Origin: an uncultured Clostridia bacterium
GTDB lineage: Bacteria; Bacillota; Clostridia; Christensenellales; Borkfalkiaceae
Direction of reading: 5' to 3'
DNA: 32,441 nt
NCBI GenBank assembly: GCA_947627065.1
Contig: CANQUN010000017.1
Location: 1 to 32,441, forward strand
Below the pieces are notes generated by a model. It was not told the origin of the DNA. It worked only from the letters and a program-made list of their open reading frames with translations, and did not search any database. Each line of letters begins with the position of its first letter. Positions within the stretch are counted from its first letter, which is position 1. Below, piece by piece: positions 15,942-23,254 of this stretch. The position numbers and the translations under genes were made by a program.

Positions 15942-18203
15942 ATGAGAAGAAACAGGTTTTTTGCAATTGTTGCCGTTGCGCTGGCGGCGGTGTTCGTGTG
16001 CGCGTGCGGCGGCGTTACGCCCGGCAAGGCCGACTACGAGATAACCCTCAACGACGGCTTGCCGTACGTGCTGACGGTGGGCGAAACTGTAGATTTTACC
16101 CAATATTTTACGGTAACCGACAAGAACGGCAACCGCGTTGTGGTTACGGCGGACATGCTTGATCTGAGCGGCGCGGACACTTCCGTCCCCGGTCTGTTTT
16201 GGGTAACGCTGTCGATAGGCGGCGTCAGCAAGACGGCTGCGTTTACGGTTGTGGCGGCGGGCGATTCGTCCTCTACGGGCGGTTCGGCCCCGAGCGGTCC
16301 GACGGGAGGCGACGAGCCGACGGCGGGCAATTTTGCCGAAGTTGCCGCAAGATATGCCGATATGTCCAAATGGAATTTCAAGGTTGATTACACCGAGATT
16401 TACGAGGGCGAAACCTACGACGACCACTACGAATATTACGGTTACAACGCCCTGAACACCTACCTTGCGGACGACGGCAACTACTACACCGATTACATAA
16501 GTTACGACCCCGACGAGGGCTACGTTTACTACGCAGACAACGGGGACGGAACGTATTCCGCTTACGACGAATATTCCGACGAGTTTGCCGATTTAATGGC
16601 TTATTCGAGAATAATCGATCTGACCGTCCTCGGTGAATACTCCTTTACCCTGCAAAACGGCAAATACATTGCCACCGCTCCGTCGGCGGCGGGCAACGCC
16701 CTGCTCGGAGAGTACGACGGCGTGTGGCAGAAGCTGGAAATAACCGTTGCGGACGGCGTTATCACGGGCATATTTGCCGAGATGGACGACGGATACGTGC
16801 AGCAGTACGAACTGTACGGTTACGGAACGGTGGCCTTTACTCTCCCTTCTTCGGGTCAGGGAACGAATCCCGACCCCGAACCCACGGGCAAGATGGGCAA
16901 ACAGGTTTACGACCCCGCCACTTTTGACGGCAGCACGATTGCCCAAAAGACGCAGCAGCTGGGTTATGCGACGGGTCTGCCCGAACAAGGCAGCGTCCGC
17001 GCGCTGGTGATACCCGTGCAGTTTGAGGGCGACACGGTTACGTCCACCCAACTTGCAAACCTCAACGCCGCGTTCAACGGAAACTCGGGCGAAACGGGAT
17101 GGGAGAGCGTAAAGAGTTATTATTACAAGGCGTCTTACGGAAAACTTGAACTTTCCTTTGACATTCAGCCCCTCTATAAGGCGCAGAATTCGGCCGCTTA
17201 TTACGAAAATTACAGCAAGCGGACCTCTGCGGGCGAAGTGTACGGCGACGAAGCGCTGCTGCTCGAGGCGCTCTCCTATTATGAAAAGACGCTTGACCTG
17301 AGCGTTTACGACACCGACGGCGACACTTTTATCGACGCCGTGTACCTCATCTACTCCGCTCCCGTGGATTATGACGCGGCGGACTTCTACTGGGCTTACA
17401 CCACGTGGTATTTGGGCGACAACGCTTACGACGGAACCACCCCTTACTACTATCTGTTTGCGGGTTTCGATTTTATGGACGAAGGTACGCCGAGAGATAC
17501 CGCCACGGGCACGAGCATTGCGGGGCTCAGCGTAAACGCCTCGACCTACATTCACGAAACGGGGCACCTTTTGGGGCTTGACGATTACTACGATTACGAT
17601 ACCGAACGCGGCTCGGGCGACGGGCTTGGCGGAGCCGACATGATGGACGCGACGGTGGGCGACCAGAACGTCTATTCCAAAACCATGCTCGGCTGGCTGG
17701 AACCCACCGTTGTCAACCAAACCGAAACCGTAACCATAAAGAGTTCGCAGGCCGAGGCTTCGGCCCTGCTCATCCCGCTCGATTTCAACAATTCCTACTT
17801 CTGCGAATACCTTATGATCGACCTGTACTCGGCGGAAGGGGTGAACGCGCTGCACGCGGGGGCGGCGGACTCCATCCTCTACGGCGGGGCGGCTTACGGC
17901 GTGCGCATTTACCACGTGTGCGGTTATGCCAAGAATCCTTTTGACAACGACTACGGGTCGCTGACAGACAACAATAATTCCGACACGGCCGACGCGCTCA
18001 TCAGGCTTGTGGAAGCCGACGGGGACAGGAGATTTTCCCGCACGGACGGCTGGGCGGCGCGTTCCGACCTGTGGCAGAGGGGCAGCACGCTCAGGGGCGT
18101 GTTCCCGTCCTATTCGAGGAGCGACGGCAAACTGATAAACTTTGACGTGGAAATCGTCAGCGTTTCTTCCTCGTCTGCCACAATCACGGTAACGTTTGAT
18201 TGA
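15942..18203 (+). CDS. Secreted lipoprotein metalloprotease, M6 (immune inhibitor A)-like
   Basis: A 753-aa exported protein. An N-terminal signal with a lipobox-like VCAC (lipidated Cys at about 22) would anchor it to the outer face of the membrane. Residues 30-110 look like a bacterial Ig-like domain, and a Ser/Gly/Pro linker follows at about 110-130. The 130-310 part is rich in Tyr and Asp. From 345 on is an M6-like peptidase with the zinc site HETGHLLGLDD (His 538, Glu 539, His 542, Asp 547) and an upstream DTDGDTFID calcium-type loop. A downstream block with GGADMMD matches the Met-turn area. It likely degrades protein outside the cell. SD is weak (AGGTG). A strong terminator follows. 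Confidence 0.88.
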   Translation: MRRNRFFAIVAVALAAVFVCACGGVTPGKADYEITLNDGLPYVLTVGETVDFTQYFTVTDKNGNRVVVTADMLDLSGADTSVPGLFWVTLSIGGVSKTAAFTVVAAGDSSSTGGSAPSGPTGGDEPTAGNFAEVAARYADMSKWNFKVDYTEIYEGETYDDHYEYYGYNALNTYLADDGNYYTDYISYDPDEGYVYYADNGDGTYSAYDEYSDEFADLMAYSRIIDLTVLGEYSFTLQNGKYIATAPSAAGNALLGEYDGVWQKLEITVADGVITGIFAEMDDGYVQQYELYGYGTVAFTLPSSGQGTNPDPEPTGKMGKQVYDPATFDGSTIAQKTQQLGYATGLPEQGSVRALVIPVQFEGDTVTSTQLANLNAAFNGNSGETGWESVKSYYYKASYGKLELSFDIQPLYKAQNSAAYYENYSKRTSAGEVYGDEALLLEALSYYEKTLDLSVYDTDGDTFIDAVYLIYSAPVDYDAADFYWAYTTWYLGDNAYDGTTPYYYLFAGFDFMDEGTPRDTATGTSIAGLSVNASTYIHETGHLLGLDDYYDYDTERGSGDGLGGADMMDATVGDQNVYSKTMLGWLEPTVVNQTETVTIKSSQAEASALLIPLDFNNSYFCEYLMIDLYSAEGVNALHAGAADSILYGGAAYGVRIYHVCGYAKNPFDNDYGSLTDNNNSDTADALIRLVEADGDRRFSRTDGWAARSDLWQRGSTLRGVFPSYSRSDGKLINFDVEIVSVSSSSATITVTFD

Positions 18204-18294
18204 ACCTTATCCGCTGACTGAACCTACCCGCGGCCGCGTTCGTGCGGCATGACACGGCGGCACGGCTGCGGCTATGCAATGTAATAAGTAATGG

Positions 18295-18333
18295 GCGGGC
18301 GGCGCATGTTTGCGCCGCCCGCTTGCTTTTTTG
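18295..18333. terminator. Strong terminator between the convergent metalloprotease and sigG genes
   Basis: Perfect 12-bp GC-rich stem GCGGGCGGCGCA (18295-18306) with TGCGCCGCCCGC (18311-18322), loop TGTT, then TTGCTTTTTT for the rightward transcript. Confidence 0.93.
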
Positions 18334-18392
18334 TGGGTGTTTGTTGCGGATTTGCACCGCGGAAGGGACTTTGCGGGGTAATTTTGGCAATT

Positions 18393-18529
18393 AGTGGCCT
18401 TTTTCACACAAAATCTGGCATTTTCTGGGTTTGAAAGGCGGGTGTTTAGTGGCCTTTTTCTCGCAAACTGCGGTTTGAAGGCGGCGGGCGGACAAAACGA
18501 GAAGTGGCCTTTTTCTCACAAATTCTGGC
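18393..18529 (-). repeat. Three tandem copies of the dispersed TTTGTGAGA motif in the sigG 3' region
   Basis: Copies at 18393-18424, 18445-18473 and 18503-18529. All read, on the minus strand, an AT/T-rich block, (G)TG(A/T)GAAAAAGG, then CCACT. The last one contains the sigG stop codon (TTTG-TGA-GAAAAAGG). The three are spaced 52-58 bp apart. Confidence 0.75.
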
Positions 18530-19295
18530 TCATGAGGTCGCGGACTTCCCTGAGGGCATTCTTCTCGAGGCGGGAGACCTGCGCCTGCGAAAGGCCGACT
18601 TTTTCGGAAATTTCAGTCTGCGTCTTTCCCTCGTAATAACGCAGGAACAGGATGTTCCGCTCTCTCTCGTCGAGGGCGTCCATGGCGGAAGCGAGGGCGA
18701 CGCGTTCGGTCCAGATCTCCTCGGTGTTGGTCTCGTCGCTTATCTGGTCCATCAAAAGAAGGGTATCGCCCGCCTTGTTGTAAACGGGGTCGTACAGGGA
18801 CACGGTGTCCGAAATAGCGTCGAGGGCGTAGACGACTTCCCGCTCCTCAATGGCAAGCCGCTCGGCAATCTCGCCGATGGTGGCTTCCTTGTCCTCGGCC
18901 TCTATGTTCTCGCGCGTTTTAAGGACCTTGTACGCCGTGTCGCGGATGCTGCGGGAGATGCGCAGGGAATTTCCGCCCCGCAAGAAACGCTTGATTTCGC
19001 CTATTATCATGGGCACGGCGTACGTCGAAAACCTGACCCCGACTGACAGGTCAAAGTTGTCAATCGCCTTGATAAGACCCACGCAGCCCGCCTGGAATAT
19101 GTCGTCGCCGCTTGCCTTTCTCGAACCGAACCGCTTGACTATGGAAAGAACCAGCCGCATGTTGCCCGTAATAAATTCTTCCCGCGCTGCCGCGTCGCCC
19201 GCTTTTATGCGCTCGAGCAGTTCCGTGCTCCGCGCCGCGCTTATGACGGGCAGCCTCGAAGTGTTCACCCCGCTTATCTCAACCTTGTTTGCCAT
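18516..19295 (-). CDS. sigG: RNA polymerase sporulation sigma factor SigG
   Basis: A 259-aa late forespore sigma factor. The N-terminus MANKVEISGVNTSRLPV is the sigma-G signature. Region 2 follows (MRLVLSIVKRFGSR, DIFQAGCVGLIKAIDNFD, FSTYAVPMIIGEIKRFLR), then region 3, and region 4 ending GLSQAQVSRLEKNAL. GGGAGG six bases upstream of the ATG sets the start. In most endospore formers sigG directly follows sigE; here it is 12.7 kb away and inverted, convergent with the metalloprotease. A TATAAT-like word at 19310-19315 is too close to the SD to be its promoter, and I see no clear sigma-F or sigma-G promoter. Confidence 0.97.
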   Translation of the reverse strand: MANKVEISGVNTSRLPVISAARSTELLERIKAGDAAAREEFITGNMRLVLSIVKRFGSRKASGDDIFQAGCVGLIKAIDNFDLSVGVRFSTYAVPMIIGEIKRFLRGGNSLRISRSIRDTAYKVLKTRENIEAEDKEATIGEIAERLAIEEREVVYALDAISDTVSLYDPVYNKAGDTLLLMDQISDETNTEEIWTERVALASAMDALDERERNILFLRYYEGKTQTEISEKVGLSQAQVSRLEKNALREVRDLMSQNL

Positions 19296-19342
19296 ATCGT
19301 CCTCCCTTGATTATATATCTTTACTTGCCATTCCGTTTGTCT

Positions 19343-19612
19343 CTTTGTTCTCGCAAAGATAGTGTTTATCTTAACTTTGATTGTTACTTTGTCTGCCCAA
19401 AGCTATTGAACTTGTTTCGCCTCATCGTTTCCCAAAGACAATGTTTATCTCAACTTTGCTCTCCCCCAGGGATAGTGATTTTGTTTGCAACTTAGTTCTT
19501 CCAAAAGTAATGTTTGTCTCAACTTTGCTTGGTGCATTGTCTTTTCAAAGATAATGCTTTTGTTTGCGATTTTGTTTGCCGCTTTGTGTTCCAAAAGATA
19601 ATATTGATGTTT
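19343..19612. repeat. Degenerate tandem repeat upstream of sigG, unit about 45 bp, six units
   Basis: Units share CCAAAGATAATGTTTATCTC and CAACTTTG words with variable spacing. Open frames here are artefacts of the repeat. Confidence 0.65.
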
Positions 19613-19644
19613 TGCAAATACGGTTTTTTTATGCACGCAAAACA

Positions 19645-19684
19645 TAAAAAACCCCCTAAATCTCACATTATCGGCCATTTTCGA
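19645..19684 (-). repeat. Dispersed TTTGTGAGA motif, variant copy
   Basis: Minus strand: CGATAATGTGAGATTTAGGG, then GGTTTTTTATG. The T-run of the core is replaced by ATAAT, as in the copy at 30780. The stretch 19685-19810 holds nothing else I can support. Confidence 0.55.
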
Positions 19685-19810
19685 GAACAGCCCCGCCACT
19701 CAAATATGCAACATCATCGGTCTTTTTGTGGAACCGTCCTACCGCCTCAATCCGCAAGCTCACCAGATATTTTTGAAATCAATTCACTGTCTCAACTCAT
19801 AGTAACAACA

Positions 19811-20296
19811 AAAAAGGATGTCCGTTGAACATCCTTTTGCGTAATTCGCTTTGCAAACAAAAAAACCGCGAGGAGAAATTGCTTGCAATTTATCCGAGCG
19901 GAAAGGAGGAGAAAGTGTTGTGAGCATTTCTCTGGCGCATAATAAATGCGTCGGAGAAAGCGATGATGCTCTCGCAAAATAAAAAAGGGCTCCCACGAAG
20001 AAATTTCTGATTTATTCGTGGAAAAAAGGAGCCGCAGGGGTTAAAGCAAAGAGGTTGCGCATAGCAACCTCTTGCAAAGTTCGCCTTGCTAAAACAGGGT
20101 TCCCAAAAAATATTGCAGAGCAAAATTTTTTGGGATAAGGAGCGGCAAGCGTCAAAGCAAAAAGGATGTCCGCATAGACATCCTTTTGCGCAATTCGCTT
20201 TGCCGCGACGCGGAGCAGCGCTCAAAGCGAGTCTCTGACGCTGAATACGTAGTATGAAAGCGTCGGAGCAAGCGCTATTGCGCTTGCTCCGACGCG
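19811..20296 (-). repeat. tRNA-downstream structured repeats, right cluster (three units)
   Basis: Downstream of tRNA-Ala. Unit hairpins on the plus strand are AAAAGGATGT/ACATCCTTTT (19812-19838), AGAGGTTGC/GCAACCTCT (about 20067-20090), and AAAGGATGTC/GACATCCTTT (about 20161-20189). All are followed by GCGCAATTCGCTTTGC or a close variant. Intervening hairpins include GGCTCC...GGAGCC with inner CCACGAA/TTCGTGG (19987-20033). At 20260-20295 there is a perfect 16-bp stem with loop TATT. The 20137-20219 part is the inverted counterpart of 2519-2600. Confidence 0.8.
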
Positions 20297-20297
20297 G

Positions 20298-20373
20298 TGG
20301 TGGAGATAGCGTGAGTCGAACACGTGACCTCTTGAATGCCATTCAAGCGCTCTACCAACTGAGCTATACCCCC
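20298..20373 (-). tRNA. tRNA-Ala(GGC)
   Basis: A 76-nt tRNA with encoded CCA. Acceptor GGGGGTA pairs with TATCTCC (two wobble pairs), the D-arm contains AGCTCAGTTGGTAGAGC, and the anticodon arm is CTTGA-ATGGCAT-TCAAG with anticodon GGC. T-arm TTCGACT. All parts are normal. Confidence 0.96.
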
Positions 20374-20385
20374 ACGGCACTATAT

Positions 20386-20414
20386 ATTTTAGCATTATTT
20401 CCAAAGAAAGTAAA
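20386..20414 (-). promoter_or_regulatory. Promoter of tRNA-Ala
   Basis: TTTACT (20409-20414), 17 bp, TAAAAT (20386-20391), leftward, extended TGC before the -10. Confidence 0.6.
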
Positions 20415-20671
20415 GGAAAATTAAGGGGGTTTATGTAATTTTTTATTTTTTGGGTTTTAAGGCCGCCCGTCGGTTCGTCGGCCGTAACCCGCCTGCCAAT
20501 CGCACAGATTGTATTTTGGAGAATCTTGCGGTGTATCAGATCGTCAATGAAAGACAACTTGCCCGAAGAATTGAGTGTATTTATTTCATGCGTCGGGAAT
20601 GAAAACCTGAAACCCAAAGCGGCCAAAAGGTCTCTTTTCGGCGGTACTTATAATGAAGGTTTGAAGATTAA

Positions 20672-20707
20672 AATACGGCGTTTTTGTGAGATTTAGGGGG
20701 TTTTTGG
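20672..20707 (+). repeat. Dispersed TTTGTGAGA motif, plus-strand copy
   Basis: TACGGCGTTTTTGTGAGATT, then TAGGGGGTTTTTGG. One of the best matches to the consensus. Confidence 0.75.
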
Positions 20708-20749
20708 TGGTTGCGCAGGTGTGTTGCCCACCTCAGGCGCGTGCGCGCC

Positions 20750-20770
20750 GGCCCCTCCTCGGGAGGGGCC
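20750..20770. other. GC-rich hairpin GGCCCCTCC-TCG-GGAGGGGCC
   Basis: Perfect 9-bp stem with a 3-base loop, without a T-run on either side. Role unknown. Confidence 0.5.
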
Positions 20771-20832
20771 ATGAAAGAAAATTGTAATCCGCCTTGCCAG
20801 CCTGTCGCCTGATCGGCCGCACACACTTTATG

Positions 20833-20985
20833 CCCGTCCGACGGCTTCTCGACATAACCCGCTTTGTTCGCCCGTCGGCTACTTGACACAATCCGCCTTA
20901 TTCACTCCGTCGGTTCGGCAGCCACAACACACCTTATGCTTTCTGTCGGCTCGTCGCCCGCAACCCGCCTGCTGTTCCCGCGTGG
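20833..20985. repeat. Degenerate tandem repeat, unit about 36 bp, four units
   Basis: Units begin CCGTCGGCT or close variants near 20833, 20871, 20906 and 20942 and include AACCCGCCT-like words. A single related unit lies at about 20464-20500, on the other side of the motif copy and hairpin. No gene is visible in 20415-21354. Confidence 0.6.
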
Positions 20986-20990
20986 GCGTC

Positions 20991-21019
20991 TTGATTTCTG
21001 CACGGCATTATGTTATAAT
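20991..21019 (+). promoter_or_regulatory. Promoter, probably of the surface protein at 21355
   Basis: TTGATT (20991-20996), 17 bp, TATAAT (21014-21019) with extended TGT. It would give a leader of about 330 nt to the next good gene. Confidence 0.55.
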
Positions 21020-21354
21020 GAAAACGCCGATGAAGCCCGCGGGTACGGAATGCCGTCTTATGCCCGTCGGGTTGGAGCGGCAGACGCCCGGACGTGAGCG
21101 GGTTCGTCCGAAACCTCATTTAATATAAATATATGTAACAATCGGGCGGGGAAAATCGTCTTATAGGTAGAACGGTAGGATTTTCTCCATTTCCGCAGTC
21201 AATACGGCAAGCAGCCGCATTTTCCCGCCCGCGTTTGCCCTTTTATACGGCAGGTACGACGGGCATTCGCAGCCGCTGCGTTTGCCGCACCGACAGGTTG
21301 AGGTTGGGGCAAGTAAAGCCGAAAAAGCGAAACCGAAACAAGTGAGGACGATTT

Positions 21355-22848
21355 ATGGATAAACTTAAAAACAATTTACGGCAGGCCGTATGCAAATCCG
21401 GAACCGGCCATATCGGATACATGTTGAAATCTGGAATTATTTTGTTTATTTCTGTGTTTATATTGATGTTCTGCGTGGGTGCGGGGACGGTTACCGCACG
21501 CGCCAACTCGGCACAGACGCACTTCAGCGGGGTGAACGCCGCGGGCGCGGTGCTTGTCGGAGAAAGCCCCGTCGTTGTGGAAAACGAACTTTTGACGCTG
21601 GATGTTCAGGATTTTCCGCAGGTGTACGCGCCCGAGGAATTTGCCGATTACGGCGGAAAGGTTACGGCGCAATACACCTTTTACAATCCTTCGGATTACA
21701 CGGTTACTTCCAGACTCCTCTTTCCATTCGGCAAGATGCCGAGTTATTATCCCTACTACGATTACGGCGACGACGGCCTGCCGCTTGCGCCCGATTTTTC
21801 GGGATACACCGTTACCGCGGACGGTGCGGAAGTGCAGACGCGGGTGCGGCATTCGCTTTCCTTTGAATATGCGGAGTTCGACTTGGAGCGCGACCTCGGG
21901 TACCTTTCGGACGGGTTTGTCGAGGACGAATTTTACCGCCCCGACATGACCGTGACGGAATATTCCTTTACCGCAGAACTGCCCATTGACGAAGATTACA
22001 GCATGGCCTGCGGGGTGTTTGAAGTGGCGAAAGGCAGCGATAACGCGGTGATTTTCGACTCGAGCATTGGCAGGACGACCGAGCGCGGCTTTCTTGTGGG
22101 AACGTGGCTTACACCCGGAGAGACCGTTACCGTGTGCGTTGCGGGCGAGGCTTTCGAGCCTCAATGGAAAGTGTATGAAAACGGTTCGCTGAAAAAGGAA
22201 ACGTACGGGAATATGCGGCTGAAATACGCGAACACGATGACCCTTGAGGAATATATTTTGCAAAGTTACGACGAGAGCCGCGGGGCGAGCAAGACCGACT
22301 TTTACAACGCGGCGGTGGCTTATTTCAACGCAACTTCCCACTACGACGGCTGCCGCATTGCCCTGCCTGCGGGGCGGGACCTTTACAAAAACATGATGCG
22401 CTGGTACGAATACGAACTGACGTTTGAACCCGAGGGACGCATTGTGAACACCGTTACCGCACCCATTTACCCAGACATTGACGCGGGTTGGTCGCCCACG
22501 GTCTACAAGTACACCTACCTGCTCTCTCCCGCAAAGACGTGGAAGGGGTTTGGCGGGTTGAAAATCGTGGTTAACACGCCTTATTACATGGTTTCGGAAA
22601 CGCCGAGCGGCTTTACCAAAACGGAAGGCGGGTTTGAACTGAACCTCGACGGACTGCCCGACGGTGAACTTGAATTTACGCTTTCCACCGAGCCGAATCC
22701 CGTGCCGCCCGCACCGTTCATAAACTGGCCGCTCACGATCGGGCTGATCGCCGCGGGCGTTATCGTTCTCCTCCTCGTCGTTGCGGGCATAACGCTTGCA
22801 ATCGTGCTCGGCGTCCTCTCAAAGAAAAAACGCTCCGGCCGATCTTAA
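21355..22848 (+). CDS. Membrane-anchored surface protein, unknown function
   Basis: A 497-aa protein, family not recognised. One membrane segment near residues 24-46 acts as a signal or signal anchor, and a second near 458-485 is followed by KKKRSGRS, the layout of a protein with an extracellular middle held at the C-terminus. The outer part (about 50-450) is rich in Tyr, Asp, Thr and Val and appears all-beta. It contains SRLLFPFGKMPSYYPYYD, a motif style seen in surface or sporulation-associated proteins, but I can assign no activity. GAGG seven bases before the ATG supports the start. It is a single gene with a strong terminator at 22993-23020. Confidence 0.8.
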   Translation: MDKLKNNLRQAVCKSGTGHIGYMLKSGIILFISVFILMFCVGAGTVTARANSAQTHFSGVNAAGAVLVGESPVVVENELLTLDVQDFPQVYAPEEFADYGGKVTAQYTFYNPSDYTVTSRLLFPFGKMPSYYPYYDYGDDGLPLAPDFSGYTVTADGAEVQTRVRHSLSFEYAEFDLERDLGYLSDGFVEDEFYRPDMTVTEYSFTAELPIDEDYSMACGVFEVAKGSDNAVIFDSSIGRTTERGFLVGTWLTPGETVTVCVAGEAFEPQWKVYENGSLKKETYGNMRLKYANTMTLEEYILQSYDESRGASKTDFYNAAVAYFNATSHYDGCRIALPAGRDLYKNMMRWYEYELTFEPEGRIVNTVTAPIYPDIDAGWSPTVYKYTYLLSPAKTWKGFGGLKIVVNTPYYMVSETPSGFTKTEGGFELNLDGLPDGELEFTLSTEPNPVPPAPFINWPLTIGLIAAGVIVLLLVVAGITLAIVLGVLSKKKRSGRS

Positions 22849-22851
22849 ACA

Positions 22852-22988
22852 GCATTGATGAGATAAGGATTGATGGGATCTTGATTGCAATCGATGAGAT
22901 TGAGAATTGATGAGAATGATGAAATTGGGAATGATTTAATTGCAATCGATGAGATTGCAATTTATGAGATTGGAATCGATGAGATTGT
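22852..22988. repeat. Degenerate repeat of ATCGATGAGATTG
   Basis: About nine copies of a 13-14 bp word related to ATTGATGAGATTG or AATCGATGAGATTG between a stop codon and its terminator. Confidence 0.75.
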
Positions 22989-22992
22989 ATAT

Positions 22993-23020
22993 AAAAACGG
23001 CGGGGAAACCCGCCGTTTTT
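22993..23020 (+). terminator. Terminator of the surface protein gene
   Basis: Perfect 12-bp stem AAAAACGGCGGG with CCCGCCGTTTTT around a GAAA tetraloop. Its right arm and T-run form the first part of a dispersed-motif copy (23012-23042). Confidence 0.95.
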
Positions 23021-23100
23021 GTGCGTTTTAGGGGACTTTTACCGTTTAGCCTACTTGGTCTTGCTAAATTTTTCAAGCAGAATTGAAATCTCGCAATGTG
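23012..23100. pseudogene. Dispersed motif copy plus 3' relic of a 96-aa-protein-like gene
   Basis: 23012-23042 reads, on the plus strand, CCGTTTTTGTGCGTTTTAGG then GGACTTTTACC. Immediately beyond, read leftward from about 23094 to 23052, is a short frame EISILLEKFSKTK followed by a stop. It resembles the C-terminus LALLDKFGEIEQTK of the gene at 30903. The same pairing of C-terminal fragment and motif occurs at 30785-30870. Confidence 0.45.
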
Positions 23101-23159
23101 CGTTGGATTTTCCAATGTAAGAACATGTAAAAATTTTTACCTAAAAGCCGTGAATGCTC

Positions 23160-23188
23160 TTTGAAAGTTACCGAGAATGTGCTATAAT
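23160..23188 (+). promoter_or_regulatory. Promoter of the DUF2075 nuclease-helicase gene
   Basis: TTTGAA (23160-23165), 17 bp, TATAAT (23183-23188), extended TGC. From -35 to mid-spacer it is identical to the promoter at 14711-14739 (TTTGAAAGTTACCG). It lacks the TTTGTCGAAAT box. Confidence 0.75.
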
Positions 23189-23254
23189 AAAACAAAAAGA
23201 GCGGCAAGGCAATAATCAAGACGTTAAAGGAGCGGACACGTAGGGGAGGATCCT

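Noticed and set aside
16593-17915. Long leftward frame (440 aa) inside the metalloprotease gene
   Set aside because: Shadow of a gene with strong third-position bias; the sense strand has signal peptide, zinc site and promoter.
19310-19315. TATAAT as a promoter for sigG
   Set aside because: Transcription would start inside the Shine-Dalgarno site; sigG should use a forespore promoter.
20222-20626. Leftward 134-aa frame across tRNA-Ala
   Set aside because: Its middle is a translated tRNA and its upstream part contains the tRNA promoter. The first 40 residues look slightly protein-like and might be a gene relic, but support is too thin.
21376-22341. Leftward 321-aa frame inside the surface protein gene
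   Set aside because: Antisense shadow, rich in His, Arg and Gly, without start signals.
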